In this document: piece after piece, positions 1 through 6,823 of the stretch
Position numbering within the stretch: position 1 is the stretch's first letter
Layout of the letters: each line of letters opens with the position of its first letter
Assembly (NCBI GenBank): GCA_002435785.1
Contig: DIUC01000069.1
Location: forward strand, 1 to 16,960
DNA: 16,960 nucleotides
Direction of reading: 5' to 3'
From: Saprospiraceae bacterium UBA6168
GTDB lineage: Bacteria > Bacteroidota > Bacteroidia > Chitinophagales > Saprospiraceae
Program-made: the position numbers and the translations under genes
The notes under the pieces: generated by a model
What the model was told of the DNA's origin: nothing
Databases searched by the model: none
The model's input: the letters and a program-made list of their open reading frames with translations, nothing else

Positions 1-1
1 G

Positions 2-1372
2 CTCACCGCCACCACCTGCGACCCATCTGCTGCGGGCGTTTTTGTCCAAAACCTGACCGGACAAAACGGCTGCGACAGCACCGTGACGACCACCGTGGCG
101 CTGCTGCCAAGTGCCACGACCACGCTTGTGGGCACGACCTGCGACCCATCGGCTGCGGGCGTTTTTGTCCAAAACCTGACCGGACAAAACGGCTGCGACA
201 GCACCGTGACGACGACGGTGGCGCTGCTGCCGACCGACACGACCCTCTTATTGTCAACCACTTGCGACGCCTCGCAAGCAGGCACGACCGCCGTTGTTTA
301 CCAAAACCAACAAGGCTGCGACAGCGTGGTGGTCGCCACCGCCACTTGGACGCCGCCGCCATCGCTGGCCATCAACGCCTCCGGCTTCAACGGCTTCGGC
401 ACCTCCTGCGCCGGGGCCGACGACGGCTGGGCGCAGGCAACGGCCACGGGCACGCCGCCGTTCCTTTTCGTCTGGCAAAACGGCGGGACATCGCCCCTCA
501 TCGAAAACCTTCCGCCCGGTGCCTACGCCGTGACGGTAGTGGACGGCAACGGCTGTTCCTCGCAAGGTTCCGTCGGGATTGTCGGGCCTTCTCCGCTCGC
601 CAATGCCCTGTCCATCAACGGGTTGGACTGTTTCGACGACGGCAGTGGGGCGGTCACGGTGTCGGCATCCGGCGGCGTTCCGCCATACCTTTTTTCGATG
701 GACGGCGGGGCGTTCCAGCCGTCCGGACTGTTCGGCGGGCTGTCCGCCGGGGCCTACGAGGTCACGGCGCAGGACGCCAACGGCTGCTCAGCCAGCGACG
801 TCGTGGCCATCAATGCGCCCGTGCCGTTGAGCGTGGACTTGGGCGACGACGTGTTCATCGAGCTGGGCGACGGTGTGGTGCTTTCGGCGCTGACCAACGT
901 CCCGCCCGGCTCGCTGGCGCAAATCAACTGGTCGGGGGGGGGCAGCTTGGAATGCCCGCAATGCCCGCAGCAGCAGATGTTCCCGCTCGTCACGACGGCC
1001 TACTCGGTGACGGTCACGTCCGCCTCTGGCGGATGCACGGCCTCCGACGGCGTGACGGTCTTCGTGGACCGCCGCAAGTCGGTCTATGTCCCAAACGCCT
1101 TCTCCCCGAACGGCGACGGGGTGAACGACCTGCTGACCCTCTTTGCGAAGGCGGGGCAGGTGCGGGAGGTCAAGTCGTTCCTCGTCTTCGACCGCTGGGG
1201 CGGGTCCGTTTACCAACACTTCGGCTTTCAGCCCAACGACCCTGCGACTGGCTGGGACGGCACGCACCGTGGCCAGCCGATGAACGCTGCGGTCTTCGTC
1301 TGGTTTGCGGAGGTGGAATTCGTGGACGGGACGGTGGAGCTGCTGAAGGGGGACGTGGTGCTGGTGAGGTGA
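2..1372 (+). CDS. C-terminal part of a giant T9SS-secreted adhesin (SprB-like repeats, type B sorting domain)
   Basis: The frame is open from the window edge, so this is the 3' end of a longer gene. In order it shows about three cysteine-bearing 41-aa repeats (each with TTCD and NGCDS), then SprB-type repeats with GTPPFLF, PPGAYAVTVVDGNGC and LSAGAYEVTAQDANGC. These are followed by a linker with LGDDVFIELGD and a C-terminal domain starting at VYVPNAFSPNGDGVND with an internal FDRWG. That domain matches the gliding-motility-associated CHU_C/type B sorting domain of the type IX secretion system. The expected role is a surface-exposed or released adhesin exported across the outer membrane by T9SS. 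The ligand cannot be read from the sequence. GC is high (over 60 percent by eye). A run of nine G lies inside the frame at 934-942. The gene converges on the HNH/copA block. Confidence 0.9.
   Translation, partial: LTATTCDPSAAGVFVQNLTGQNGCDSTVTTTVALLPSATTTLVGTTCDPSAAGVFVQNLTGQNGCDSTVTTTVALLPTDTTLLLSTTCDASQAGTTAVVYQNQQGCDSVVVATATWTPPPSLAINASGFNGFGTSCAGADDGWAQATATGTPPFLFVWQNGGTSPLIENLPPGAYAVTVVDGNGCSSQGSVGIVGPSPLANALSINGLDCFDDGSGAVTVSASGGVPPYLFSMDGGAFQPSGLFGGLSAGAYEVTAQDANGCSASDVVAINAPVPLSVDLGDDVFIELGDGVVLSALTNVPPGSLAQINWSGGGSLECPQCPQQQMFPLVTTAYSVTVTSASGGCTASDGVTVFVDRRKSVYVPNAFSPNGDGVNDLLTLFAKAGQVREVKSFLVFDRWGGSVYQHFGFQPNDPATGWDGTHRGQPMNAAVFVWFAEVEFVDGTVELLKGDVVLVR
14..345 (+). repeat. 123-bp tandem repeats in the adhesin gene
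   Basis: Units start at 14, 137 and 260, an exact 123-bp (41-codon) period. Units one and two differ at only about three positions over their first 95 bp and then diverge. Unit three is degenerate but keeps the Cys-Asp and Gln-Gly-Cys-Asp positions. Further units probably lie upstream of the window. Confidence 0.9.
934..942 (+). repeat. Nine-G homopolymer inside the adhesin frame
   Basis: Nine consecutive G encode part of Ser-Gly-Gly-Gly-Ser just ahead of the sorting domain. Gain of one G would move reading into a frame that stays open to 1377 and no longer encodes the sorting domain. It could be a slippage-prone contingency tract or a sequencing-sensitive site. Confidence 0.85.
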
Positions 1373-1427
1373 GGTGATTAACCGCATGTTTACGCTAAAT
1401 CATAAAGGCGAGGATGGTATTTCTCAC

Positions 1428-1521
1428 ACCCTCCTCGTCTTCAACCGTATCGAGTTCCCAATCACCACCACGTCCGAGAAGGCCATGAACAGCGCCCCCC
1501 ATGTGGGGTTCAGAAAGCCCA
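1428..1521 (-). repeat. Duplicate copy A of the copA 3' end (94 bp, direct repeat)
   Basis: This stretch is identical base for base to 2334-2427 (offset 906). It corresponds to the last 31 codons of the copper ATPase (Gly665 to Val695). In copy A the reading Arg-Arg-Val is followed at once by TGA, while the intact gene uses TAG at that place. Copy A may therefore keep the ancestral end and downstream flank of copA. No gene is left here; it is a remnant between the HNH stop and the adhesin stop. The rest of 1373-1536 holds nothing I recognise. Confidence 0.9.
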
Positions 1522-1536
1522 AATCTGGCACTAAGG

Positions 1537-1977
1537 TCACGTCAAGATAAATCTTTGCGCATTCACATGCGGATAACGTCCTTCCTCAATTAACTCCTGA
1601 CGTTCAATGACTCTTTCTACTTCGTTGATTTTAAGGATTTTGATGGTTGCTTCACCGATAGCTGTCTTGGGTAGAAATAAAGCACCATCCAATACAAAGT
1701 GCGATTTCCATGCATCGGTACGGGGATTGAAGAACCTTGTAAAATGACTGGAAAAAAGGAATGTACCAATATCAGTGCCTTTGAATCGGTTGCAATAAAC
1801 ACAACTGTATGCAAGGTTTTCTGGTAGGTGTAAGCCGCCATGTTTTAGTGGTATAACATGGTCTATTGGACAAGTAAGGATGGTATCGTCTTCGTGAACC
1901 AAACAATATTCGCATAGAAAAAAAGCCCGTTCTGCTACCAACTTTCGCCATGTGTCGGGGATATAGCGCATGGTCAT
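1537..1977 (-). CDS. HNH endonuclease family protein
   Basis: A 146-aa protein with a Cys4 HNH core: CEYC at residues 23-26, DHVIPLKHGG with the Asp-His pair at about 39-40, ENLAYSCVYCNRFKG carrying the second Cys pair and the Asn residues, and then FNPRTDAW. These residues would coordinate zinc and cut DNA through the beta-beta-alpha-metal fold. The tail (AIGEATIKILKIN, ERQELIEEGRYP) is, from memory, typical of a widespread free-standing HNH family in cyanobacteria, Planctomycetota and Bacteroidota, usually preceded by an ~80-aa partner. The start ATG overlaps the partner's TGA by four bases (ATGA), so the two are translationally coupled. All catalytic and metal residues appear present, so it is probably active. 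Its target and biological role are unknown; homing or defence are possibilities, not conclusions. Confidence 0.88.
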   Translation of the reverse strand: MTMRYIPDTWRKLVAERAFFLCEYCLVHEDDTILTCPIDHVIPLKHGGLHLPENLAYSCVYCNRFKGTDIGTFLFSSHFTRFFNPRTDAWKSHFVLDGALFLPKTAIGEATIKILKINEVERVIERQELIEEGRYPHVNAQRFILT

Positions 1978-2216
1978 GCTGCCTTCAAGAATTTACGTGC
2001 GCGCACTTTTGCGAGCCTGAGAATATGCTCAAGCAGTAAGTAGTCGTCCAGTTCCGACTTCTCATCCGGTAAAATAGCACCTTCTTTTTCCTTGAAAAGC
2101 AGTTCTTCCACCCTGCGCAAGGTATCAACGCTTGGCTTGAAAGCTACCAATTGTGCTGGATTCGTTCCCGCAGCAATCATATCTATCAGTTCGTCAAATG
2201 CTTTTGTTGTAACCAT
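1974..2216 (-). CDS. Small 80-aa partner protein of the HNH nuclease, function unknown
   Basis: Starting at MVTTKAFDELIDMIAAG gives 80 aa, mostly helical, with a charged core (RRVEELLFKEKEGAIL, DEKSELDDYLLLEHI) and a basic tail (RLAKVRARKFLKAA). The pattern LVAFKPS, KEKEG, EKSELDDYL, EHILRLAK is one I recall as recurring directly upstream of this HNH family in many phyla. No domain name can be assigned. The stop overlaps the HNH start by four bases. An upstream in-frame ATG at 2249 would add 11 residues (MKTRFFAKTLS) and follows an A-rich stretch, so the exact start is open. The same frame continues upstream into antisense copA sequence, which I take as chance. It could be an antitoxin-like, DNA-binding or regulatory partner; nothing in the sequence decides this. 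Confidence 0.75.
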   Translation of the reverse strand: MVTTKAFDELIDMIAAGTNPAQLVAFKPSVDTLRRVEELLFKEKEGAILPDEKSELDDYLLLEHILRLAKVRARKFLKAA

Positions 2217-2293
2217 TGAAAGTGTTTTTGCAAAGAAACGAGTTTTCATTAATCTTTTCAAGCGAACAATAGTACCATTTCGGCGCACCAAAT

Positions 2294-2315
2294 CCCTGCT
2301 TGTCGGCAGACAGGG
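2294..2315. other. Short hairpin between copA and the small-protein gene
   Basis: CCCTG (2294-2298) pairs with CAGGG (2311-2315). Alternative pairings are CTGC with GCAG and TGTC with GACA inside the same segment. It lies just past the copA stop and inside one end of the candidate insertion. It may be a terminator, a REP-like palindrome or a subterminal structure of the element. There is no T-run, so a simple intrinsic terminator is not well supported. Confidence 0.4.
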
Positions 2316-2329
2316 TAAATCCGCAATCG

Positions 2330-4417
2330 CTAAACCCTCCTCGTCTTCAACCGTATCGAGTTCCCAATCACCACCACGTCCGAGAAGGCCATGAACAGCG
2401 CCCCCCATGTGGGGTTCAGAAAGCCCATTGCCGCCACGGGAATGGCCACTACATTGTAGGCGAAGGCCCAAAAAAGGTTCTGCTTGATGGTCTGGAGGGT
2501 AGCCGTGGAGATGGCCAATGCCTTGACGAGGCGGTCGAGGCTGCCGTTGAGCAAGAGGATTTGGGCGGACTGCATGGCCACTTGCGAGGCATTGCTGAGG
2601 CTGATGCCAAGCGTGGCTTGCGCCAGTGCAGGTGCGTCGTTGATGCCGTCGCCAATCATGGCAGTGGGGGCTTCGGTATTGAGTTGGCGAATGATGGCGA
2701 GCTTGTCGGCGGGCATTTGCTCCGCAAAAATGCGGGTGATGCCAAGCTGCTGGGCCACCTCGTTGGTTTTGGAGGCCCGGTCCCCACTGAGTAGAACGGG
2801 GCTTCGGTCGGTGCTGCGGAGGTAGTCCATCAGGGCGGCAGCTTCTGGTTTTGTGGCATCCTCTATTTCCACAGCGGCAAGCAGTATCCCATTTTTACTA
2901 AAAAAAAGCGCCGCTTGGCCGTCCTCCACAGATGGTGCAGCAAAGCGGCGGGAACCTAACCGATAGGTGTTCCCTTCGCCATCCTCGGCGATGACACCTT
3001 GGCCTTTCACCTCCTTGATTTTCAGCACGGTGACGGAAGTGGTCGGCTCGCTGGTGGTCAATTCCCTTACCAGCGATTTGGCGATTGGGTGCGAGGAATG
3101 GCGCTCCATTTTTAGTAACATCGCCCGTATTTCCGGTTGATTTTCAGCGAAGTAGTTGATTTTCTTGATTTTGAAATCGCCATTGGTCAGCGTCCCCGTT
3201 TTGTCGAAGACGAAGTTTTTGATGCCAGCGAAAACCTCGATGGTCTGGGCGCCTTTCACCAGGATACCGTTCTTGGCCAATCGTCCGACACCCACCATCA
3301 CGGCAGTTGGGGTAGCCAATCCCATCGCACAGGGACAGGAGATGACCAACACGGCGATGGCGTTGAGCATGGCTTTTTGCGCAGCTATTTCAAAGAAAAA
3401 AAACGAGACCAAGAAGGTGAGCACGCTGATGCCAAGCACCACGGGTACGAAAACCCCGCTGATGCGGTCGGCCAATCGCTGGATGTCCGGCTTGTTGATT
3501 TGGGCGGATTTCACGAGTTCAATCATCTGGCTGAGGGTGGTGTCACGGGTGGTGGCCGTGGCGGCGATGGTGAGGTTGCCACCTGCGATGATGCTGCCGC
3601 CAAGCACCCGGTCGTCGGGGAGGCGGCTCACGGGGAGGCTCTCGCCGGTGAGCATGGACTCATCCACGTCCGCAGAGCCTTTGAGGACGGTGCCGTCCAC
3701 GGGGATTTTGTCGCCTTCGTTCACTTGCAGCCAGTCGCCGGGCAGCACCTCGCTCGCCTCGATGGTGACGACGGTCCCGCTGGGCATGATTTTCCTCGCA
3801 AACTCCACTTGCAATTTAGTGAGGTCTTCGATGGCGGATGTCGTCTGCTTGACGGCCCGCTTTTCAAACCAATTGCCCAACAACACCAGCGTGATGATGG
3901 TGGCACTGGTCTCGAAAAAGAGGTAGTTGGGTTCGTTCATCAATGCCCCGATGGTACTGTACACGAAGGCCGCCGTGGAGCCGATGAAAATCAGGATATC
4001 CATGTGGGTGGAGCCATTGCGGAGCGCCCCAAGGCTGGTTTTCCCAAAATGAAGGAACCCAACAACGTAAACTGGCAGGCATAGGGCAAACTGCACCCAA
4101 GCATTTTGCAGGACATGAATGCCCGCCATCATCAGCAGGTGCAAGCCAAGCAGGGGCAGGGTAAATATGGCGCAGAACACCAGTTTTCGCTGCAAGGTCC
4201 AGAAGGGTGTGCCCCGGTCATCCACCACATGATAGCCGAGCCTGTTGATGCCTTCTACGACCAAATCCATCGGAACTTCGTCCTTGGGCTGCTCAAATAC
4301 GACCTCACCACTGGAGAAATTGACATTGACTTTTGTCAATCCCTTTTTCTCAAGGTACTTTGTTATGTTTGCTGCGCAAGAGGCGCAGTCCATGCCTTCT
4401 ACTTTTAGTTCAATCAT
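2330..4417 (-). CDS. copA: Copper-transporting P1B-type ATPase (CopA family)
   Basis: An inner-membrane ATPase of 695 aa that exports Cu(I) from the cytoplasm. Visible motifs, in order: one N-terminal HMA metal-binding domain with GMDCASC (Cys11, Cys14); actuator TGES at 257-260; CPC in TM6 at 361-363; phosphorylation site DKTGT at 405-409; SSHP with the HP pair at 443-444; hinge GDGINDAP at 589-596; Tyr654-Asn655 in TM7. CPC plus YN is the P1B-1 (copper) signature. TM8 reads MAFSD (676-680) where textbook CopA has MxxSS. The ATG at 4417 (MIELKVEGMD) starts directly at the HMA domain; a TTG at 4477 would add 20 residues that look like noise. The last 31 codons are duplicated downstream at 1428-1521. 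The gene is divergent from a lipoprotein gene. Silver or another soft metal remains possible as substrate. Confidence 0.93.
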   Translation of the reverse strand: MIELKVEGMDCASCAANITKYLEKKGLTKVNVNFSSGEVVFEQPKDEVPMDLVVEGINRLGYHVVDDRGTPFWTLQRKLVFCAIFTLPLLGLHLLMMAGIHVLQNAWVQFALCLPVYVVGFLHFGKTSLGALRNGSTHMDILIFIGSTAAFVYSTIGALMNEPNYLFFETSATIITLVLLGNWFEKRAVKQTTSAIEDLTKLQVEFARKIMPSGTVVTIEASEVLPGDWLQVNEGDKIPVDGTVLKGSADVDESMLTGESLPVSRLPDDRVLGGSIIAGGNLTIAATATTRDTTLSQMIELVKSAQINKPDIQRLADRISGVFVPVVLGISVLTFLVSFFFFEIAAQKAMLNAIAVLVISCPCAMGLATPTAVMVGVGRLAKNGILVKGAQTIEVFAGIKNFVFDKTGTLTNGDFKIKKINYFAENQPEIRAMLLKMERHSSHPIAKSLVRELTTSEPTTSVTVLKIKEVKGQGVIAEDGEGNTYRLGSRRFAAPSVEDGQAALFFSKNGILLAAVEIEDATKPEAAALMDYLRSTDRSPVLLSGDRASKTNEVAQQLGITRIFAEQMPADKLAIIRQLNTEAPTAMIGDGINDAPALAQATLGISLSNASQVAMQSAQILLLNGSLDRLVKALAISTATLQTIKQNLFWAFAYNVVAIPVAAMGFLNPTWGALFMAFSDVVVIGNSIRLKTRRV
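2334..2427 (-). repeat. Copy B of the 94-bp duplication (functional copA 3' end)
   Basis: Identical to 1428-1521 in the same orientation. It encodes the last 31 residues of the ATPase, including transmembrane helix 8. Identity ends at 2333, just before the completed TAG stop, and at 2428 inside the codon before Gly665. Confidence 0.9.
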
Positions 4418-4510
4418 GGTATTTGCAATTGAGCGGAGGCCGGTTAAAAAGGGGTGGCCAATCAAATCAAAAACCAATCATTTGCGCCTTGATTTCCATG
4501 AACAATCTGG

Positions 4511-4539
4511 TTGATTTTTCCTTTTCACCAATATCTTTG
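4511..4539 (+). promoter_or_regulatory. Bacteroidota-type promoter for the 4595 lipoprotein gene
   Basis: TTGA at 4511-4514 and TATCTTTG at 4532-4539 are separated by 17 bp. This is close to the Bacteroidota sigma consensus (TTTG about 19 bp ahead of TAnnTTTG). Transcription would start near 4546, about 50 bases before the ATG. No promoter for the divergent copA could be picked out with confidence in 4418-4594. Confidence 0.55.
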
Positions 4540-4594
4540 CGGCAAGGCCATTGTTTTGCCCCACTGACATTAACAATCAAAAACAAGTTTCGAC

Positions 4595-5413
4595 ATGAAA
4601 GCAAAGATGTTTTTTCTTTTGACAGCATTCACCCTGCAAGGGTTATTTTTTAGCGCCTGCGGCAATGAAGCGGGGAACAATGACACCCAAGCCACCACGG
4701 ATGCCGGTACAAATGATGCAACCGCATCGGCTTCCGGTGTTCGGATGACGCCATTCCCCTCCTCCACCGAGTTCCCGAACGCCACCATTACCGTTGGGTA
4801 TGATAAGGGGAAGTTTATATTTAAAACCATGAACTACCAGCTAAAACAGCAAACCCCCGATGCGGGCCAAAAGATGTGCGCTAACTCAAAGGACGGTCAG
4901 CACGTCCACCTCATCATTGACAATGAGCCTTACGATGCTGTCTATGAACCGATATTCGAAAAGGCCGTATCGGACGGCACGCACTATATCCTTAGCTTCC
5001 TCAGCCGCTCCTACCACGAGAGCATCAAGACAAAGGAAGCGGCCATGGCGTTCAAGGCGGATGTGAAAGGCGGGACCATCGTCAATGGCCCATTCATTGA
5101 AGAGCCGATGCTTTTCTACAGCCGCCCAAAGGGCAAGTACGTGGGCAAAGCCGAAACCGACAAGGTAATGCTCGATTTTTACCTCGTCAATACCGAACTC
5201 AGCCCAACTGGCAACAAAGTGCTGGTATCCGTAAATGGTGAACAAGAGTTTACCGTAGACAAATGGGAGCCAAGTTTCATCGAAGGCTTGCCAATGGGCG
5301 ACAACAAAATCAAGCTGACGCTGGTGGACAAGGACGGCAATCCCGTCAATGCTCCACTGAACCCTGTGGAACGGGTGTTCACACTGGTACAAGACCCGAC
5401 AGAAGGGAAATAA
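4595..5413 (+). CDS. Conserved lipoprotein of unknown function
   Basis: A 272-aa protein with a lipoprotein signal (MKAKMFFLLTAFTLQG, lipobox FFSAC, acylated Cys at residue 22) followed by a low-complexity linker rich in Asn, Asp, Thr and Ala. The body contains TPDAGQKMCANSKDGQHVHL, LSFLSRSYHESIKT, MLFYSRPKGKYVG and FIEGLPMGDNKIKLTLVDKDGN, and ends in a beta-rich Ig-like stretch. I recall similar Bacteroidota proteins, sometimes auto-named phosphopeptide-binding, but no function is established to my knowledge. The HVH and HESIK histidines and Cys residues could bind metal, which would fit the divergent copper ATPase; this is inference. The start is set by the signal peptide and the promoter at 4511-4539. 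The TlpA-like gene follows after 77 bp on the same strand and is probably co-transcribed. Confidence 0.8.
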   Translation: MKAKMFFLLTAFTLQGLFFSACGNEAGNNDTQATTDAGTNDATASASGVRMTPFPSSTEFPNATITVGYDKGKFIFKTMNYQLKQQTPDAGQKMCANSKDGQHVHLIIDNEPYDAVYEPIFEKAVSDGTHYILSFLSRSYHESIKTKEAAMAFKADVKGGTIVNGPFIEEPMLFYSRPKGKYVGKAETDKVMLDFYLVNTELSPTGNKVLVSVNGEQEFTVDKWEPSFIEGLPMGDNKIKLTLVDKDGNPVNAPLNPVERVFTLVQDPTEGK

Positions 5414-5490
5414 GGGGGATTTGGTTGGATTGGGGAATTGGTTCGGGGAAGGGTCCTTGCTCGGGATTACATGGCTTTTAATTGCCTTTT

Positions 5491-6066
5491 ATGAAAAAAA
5501 CACTTTTACTTGCTGCATTCGCCGCCTTGTTCGCCTGTAATAATGCACCCGTGAAACAGCAAGGCATCCCCTATTCGGAAGCGATTAAACGCTGTGACCC
5601 TGTGAAGAAAGCGGACATCATCACCTTTGATGGCGAATGCGTGAATGGGGCGGCACTGCCCACCTTCTCAGCTTCGGACATGAGTGGGAAGGCTTGGACG
5701 CAGGACAGTTTCAAAGGGAAAATGTGGCTGCTCAACTTCTGGTTCGTGGAGTGCAAACCTTGTCTGGACGAAATGCCGGACTTGGTGGGGTTGAGTGAAA
5801 AATGGGACAAAGACCGTTTCGAAATCGTCGGAATCTGCCGAAATGGCCGGGCAAAGCTGGAGCAGTTTTTAGCCAAGCGGCCACTACCCTACCCCAACCT
5901 GCATGATTGCGAAAAAATCGCCGATGACGTTTTCCAAAACCCGTTTGGCTATCCCGCCAGCTATTTGGTGGATGAAAATGGCGTCATCGTGGATGTGTTC
6001 GATGCGTTGAAGGTGGGCAATGCAGACTACCAAAAACTGCTGTCAATATTGGGGGATGAAGGGTGA
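5491..6066 (+). CDS. TlpA/ResA-like thiol-disulfide oxidoreductase lipoprotein
   Basis: A 191-aa protein with lipoprotein signal MKKTLLLAAFAALFAC (acylated Cys16) and a thioredoxin fold of the AhpC/TSA-TlpA type. The redox pair is CKPC at 88-91 in NFWFVECKPCLDEMP. The cis-proline is probably Pro155 in FGYPASYLVDENG. The protein sits in the envelope and would reduce or exchange disulfides there, for example on apocytochrome c or copper-carrying proteins. Two extra cysteines (Cys35, Cys50) lie before the fold and may form a disulfide. The ATG at 5491 was chosen because the signal peptide begins there; three codons upstream only give a TTG. It is downstream of the unknown lipoprotein on the same strand and ends 16 bp before the convergent pseudouridine synthase. 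Confidence 0.88.
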   Translation: MKKTLLLAAFAALFACNNAPVKQQGIPYSEAIKRCDPVKKADIITFDGECVNGAALPTFSASDMSGKAWTQDSFKGKMWLLNFWFVECKPCLDEMPDLVGLSEKWDKDRFEIVGICRNGRAKLEQFLAKRPLPYPNLHDCEKIADDVFQNPFGYPASYLVDENGVIVDVFDALKVGNADYQKLLSILGDEG

Positions 6067-6082
6067 AACTCAACGTCCCATT

Positions 6083-6811
6083 CTACATCCCCCATTTGCG
6101 AAGCTGGCTCACCACGGCTGCGAAGTCTTTTGGCAAGTCTGCCTGAATGGTGATGCGCTCGCCGGAGGTCGGATGGTTGAAGACCAATTTCCCAGCATGG
6201 AGCGTCGTGCGGGACATGAGGGGGCGCTCCTCCTCCTCGTATTTGCTCATTTTGTATTTCCGCAATTTCACTTTTGAAAGCAGGAAAGTGCTTTGACGAC
6301 CATAAAGGGCATCTACCGCCAAAGGATAACCAATGGCGTGGAGGTGTACCCTGATTTGGTGCGTCCGGCCAGTCTCGATGCTACACTCGATGAAAGTGTA
6401 GTTTTTGAACGTCTCCGTTACTTTGTAGTTGGTGCGGGAAGGCTTGCCCCCATGCACGACGGCCATTTTCTCAGGGTGGGTCGGGTGCGGGCCAAGCGGC
6501 TTGTCAATCAGTCCTTCTTGTTGGTGCATCACGCCTTCCACCAGGGCGAAGTAGATTTTCTCCACCGTCCTGTCCATGAACTGCTTGGAAAGCTCCTTGT
6601 GCGCCTCCTCCGTTTTGGTGAAAACCAAGATGCCGCTGGTCTCTCGGTCGAGCCGGTGAACGGTGAATATTTTCCCGAACTCGTTGCCGAGCATGTGGTA
6701 CAAATTGGGCTTGTCCGACGAAAAACGGTCGGGAATGGTGAGCAGGTTGGCGGGCTTGTTCACGACGACGAGATCGTCGTCTTCATAGACTATTTCGATT
6801 TGTTGCTTCAT
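6083..6811 (-). CDS. RluA-family pseudouridine synthase
   Basis: A 242-aa protein that isomerises specific uridines in rRNA or tRNA to pseudouridine. The catalytic motif HRLDRETSGI carries the Asp at residue 55. Further family motifs are VVNKPANLLTIP near the N-terminus, KIYFALVEG, and ETGRTHQIRVHLHAIGYPL followed by DALYG. There is no S4 domain, so it resembles RluA/TruC-like short members rather than RluD. Which position it modifies cannot be told. The ATG at 6811 is used; the 28 residues that could be added upstream are translated from the GGAGAGGGG repeat cluster and are unlikely to be real. It ends 16 bp from the convergent TlpA-like gene. Confidence 0.92.
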   Translation of the reverse strand: MKQQIEIVYEDDDLVVVNKPANLLTIPDRFSSDKPNLYHMLGNEFGKIFTVHRLDRETSGILVFTKTEEAHKELSKQFMDRTVEKIYFALVEGVMHQQEGLIDKPLGPHPTHPEKMAVVHGGKPSRTNYKVTETFKNYTFIECSIETGRTHQIRVHLHAIGYPLAVDALYGRQSTFLLSKVKLRKYKMSKYEEEERPLMSRTTLHAGKLVFNHPTSGERITIQADLPKDFAAVVSQLRKWGM

Positions 6812-6823
6812 GCGTTGTTTGAC

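Larger units (their letters stand above)
1522..2333 (-). mobile_element. Candidate inserted two-gene element (80-aa protein plus HNH nuclease) between copA 3'-end duplicates
   Basis: These 812 bp of unique DNA are bounded exactly by the two identical 94-bp copies of the copA 3' end. The block contains only the small-protein and HNH genes, in the copA direction, and is visibly more AT-rich than its neighbours. I find no terminal inverted repeats and no transposase or integrase. A short hairpin (2294-2315) lies near the copA-proximal end. The simplest inference is insertion into the 3' end of copA with duplication of 94 bp, leaving the ATPase intact. Insertion by homologous recombination with a related donor, or an assembly artefact, cannot be excluded. 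Confidence 0.5.

Noticed and set aside
262..1377. Second plus-strand frame of 371 codons overlapping the adhesin
   Set aside because: It is an Arg-rich shadow of the GC-rich adhesin frame, of interest only as the frame reached by a +1 slip at the G9 tract.
1428..2427. Classical insertion sequence or CRISPR-like repeat-spacer structure
   Set aside because: There are only two copies of the repeat, it is coding copA sequence, and no transposase or cas gene is present.
2217..2471. N-terminal extension of the 80-aa protein into the copA 3' end (a fusion)
   Set aside because: The extra residues are the copA sequence in another frame plus Gly/Arg-rich noise, and a plausible ATG exists at 2216 or 2249.
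3137..4084. 315-codon plus-strand frame opposite copA
   Set aside because: It is the antisense shadow of a well-supported ATPase; the product is His/Gly/Asp-rich and unlike any family.
4418..4477. TTG start adding 20 residues to CopA
   Set aside because: The HMA domain begins right after the ATG at 4417, and the extension has no targeting or family character.
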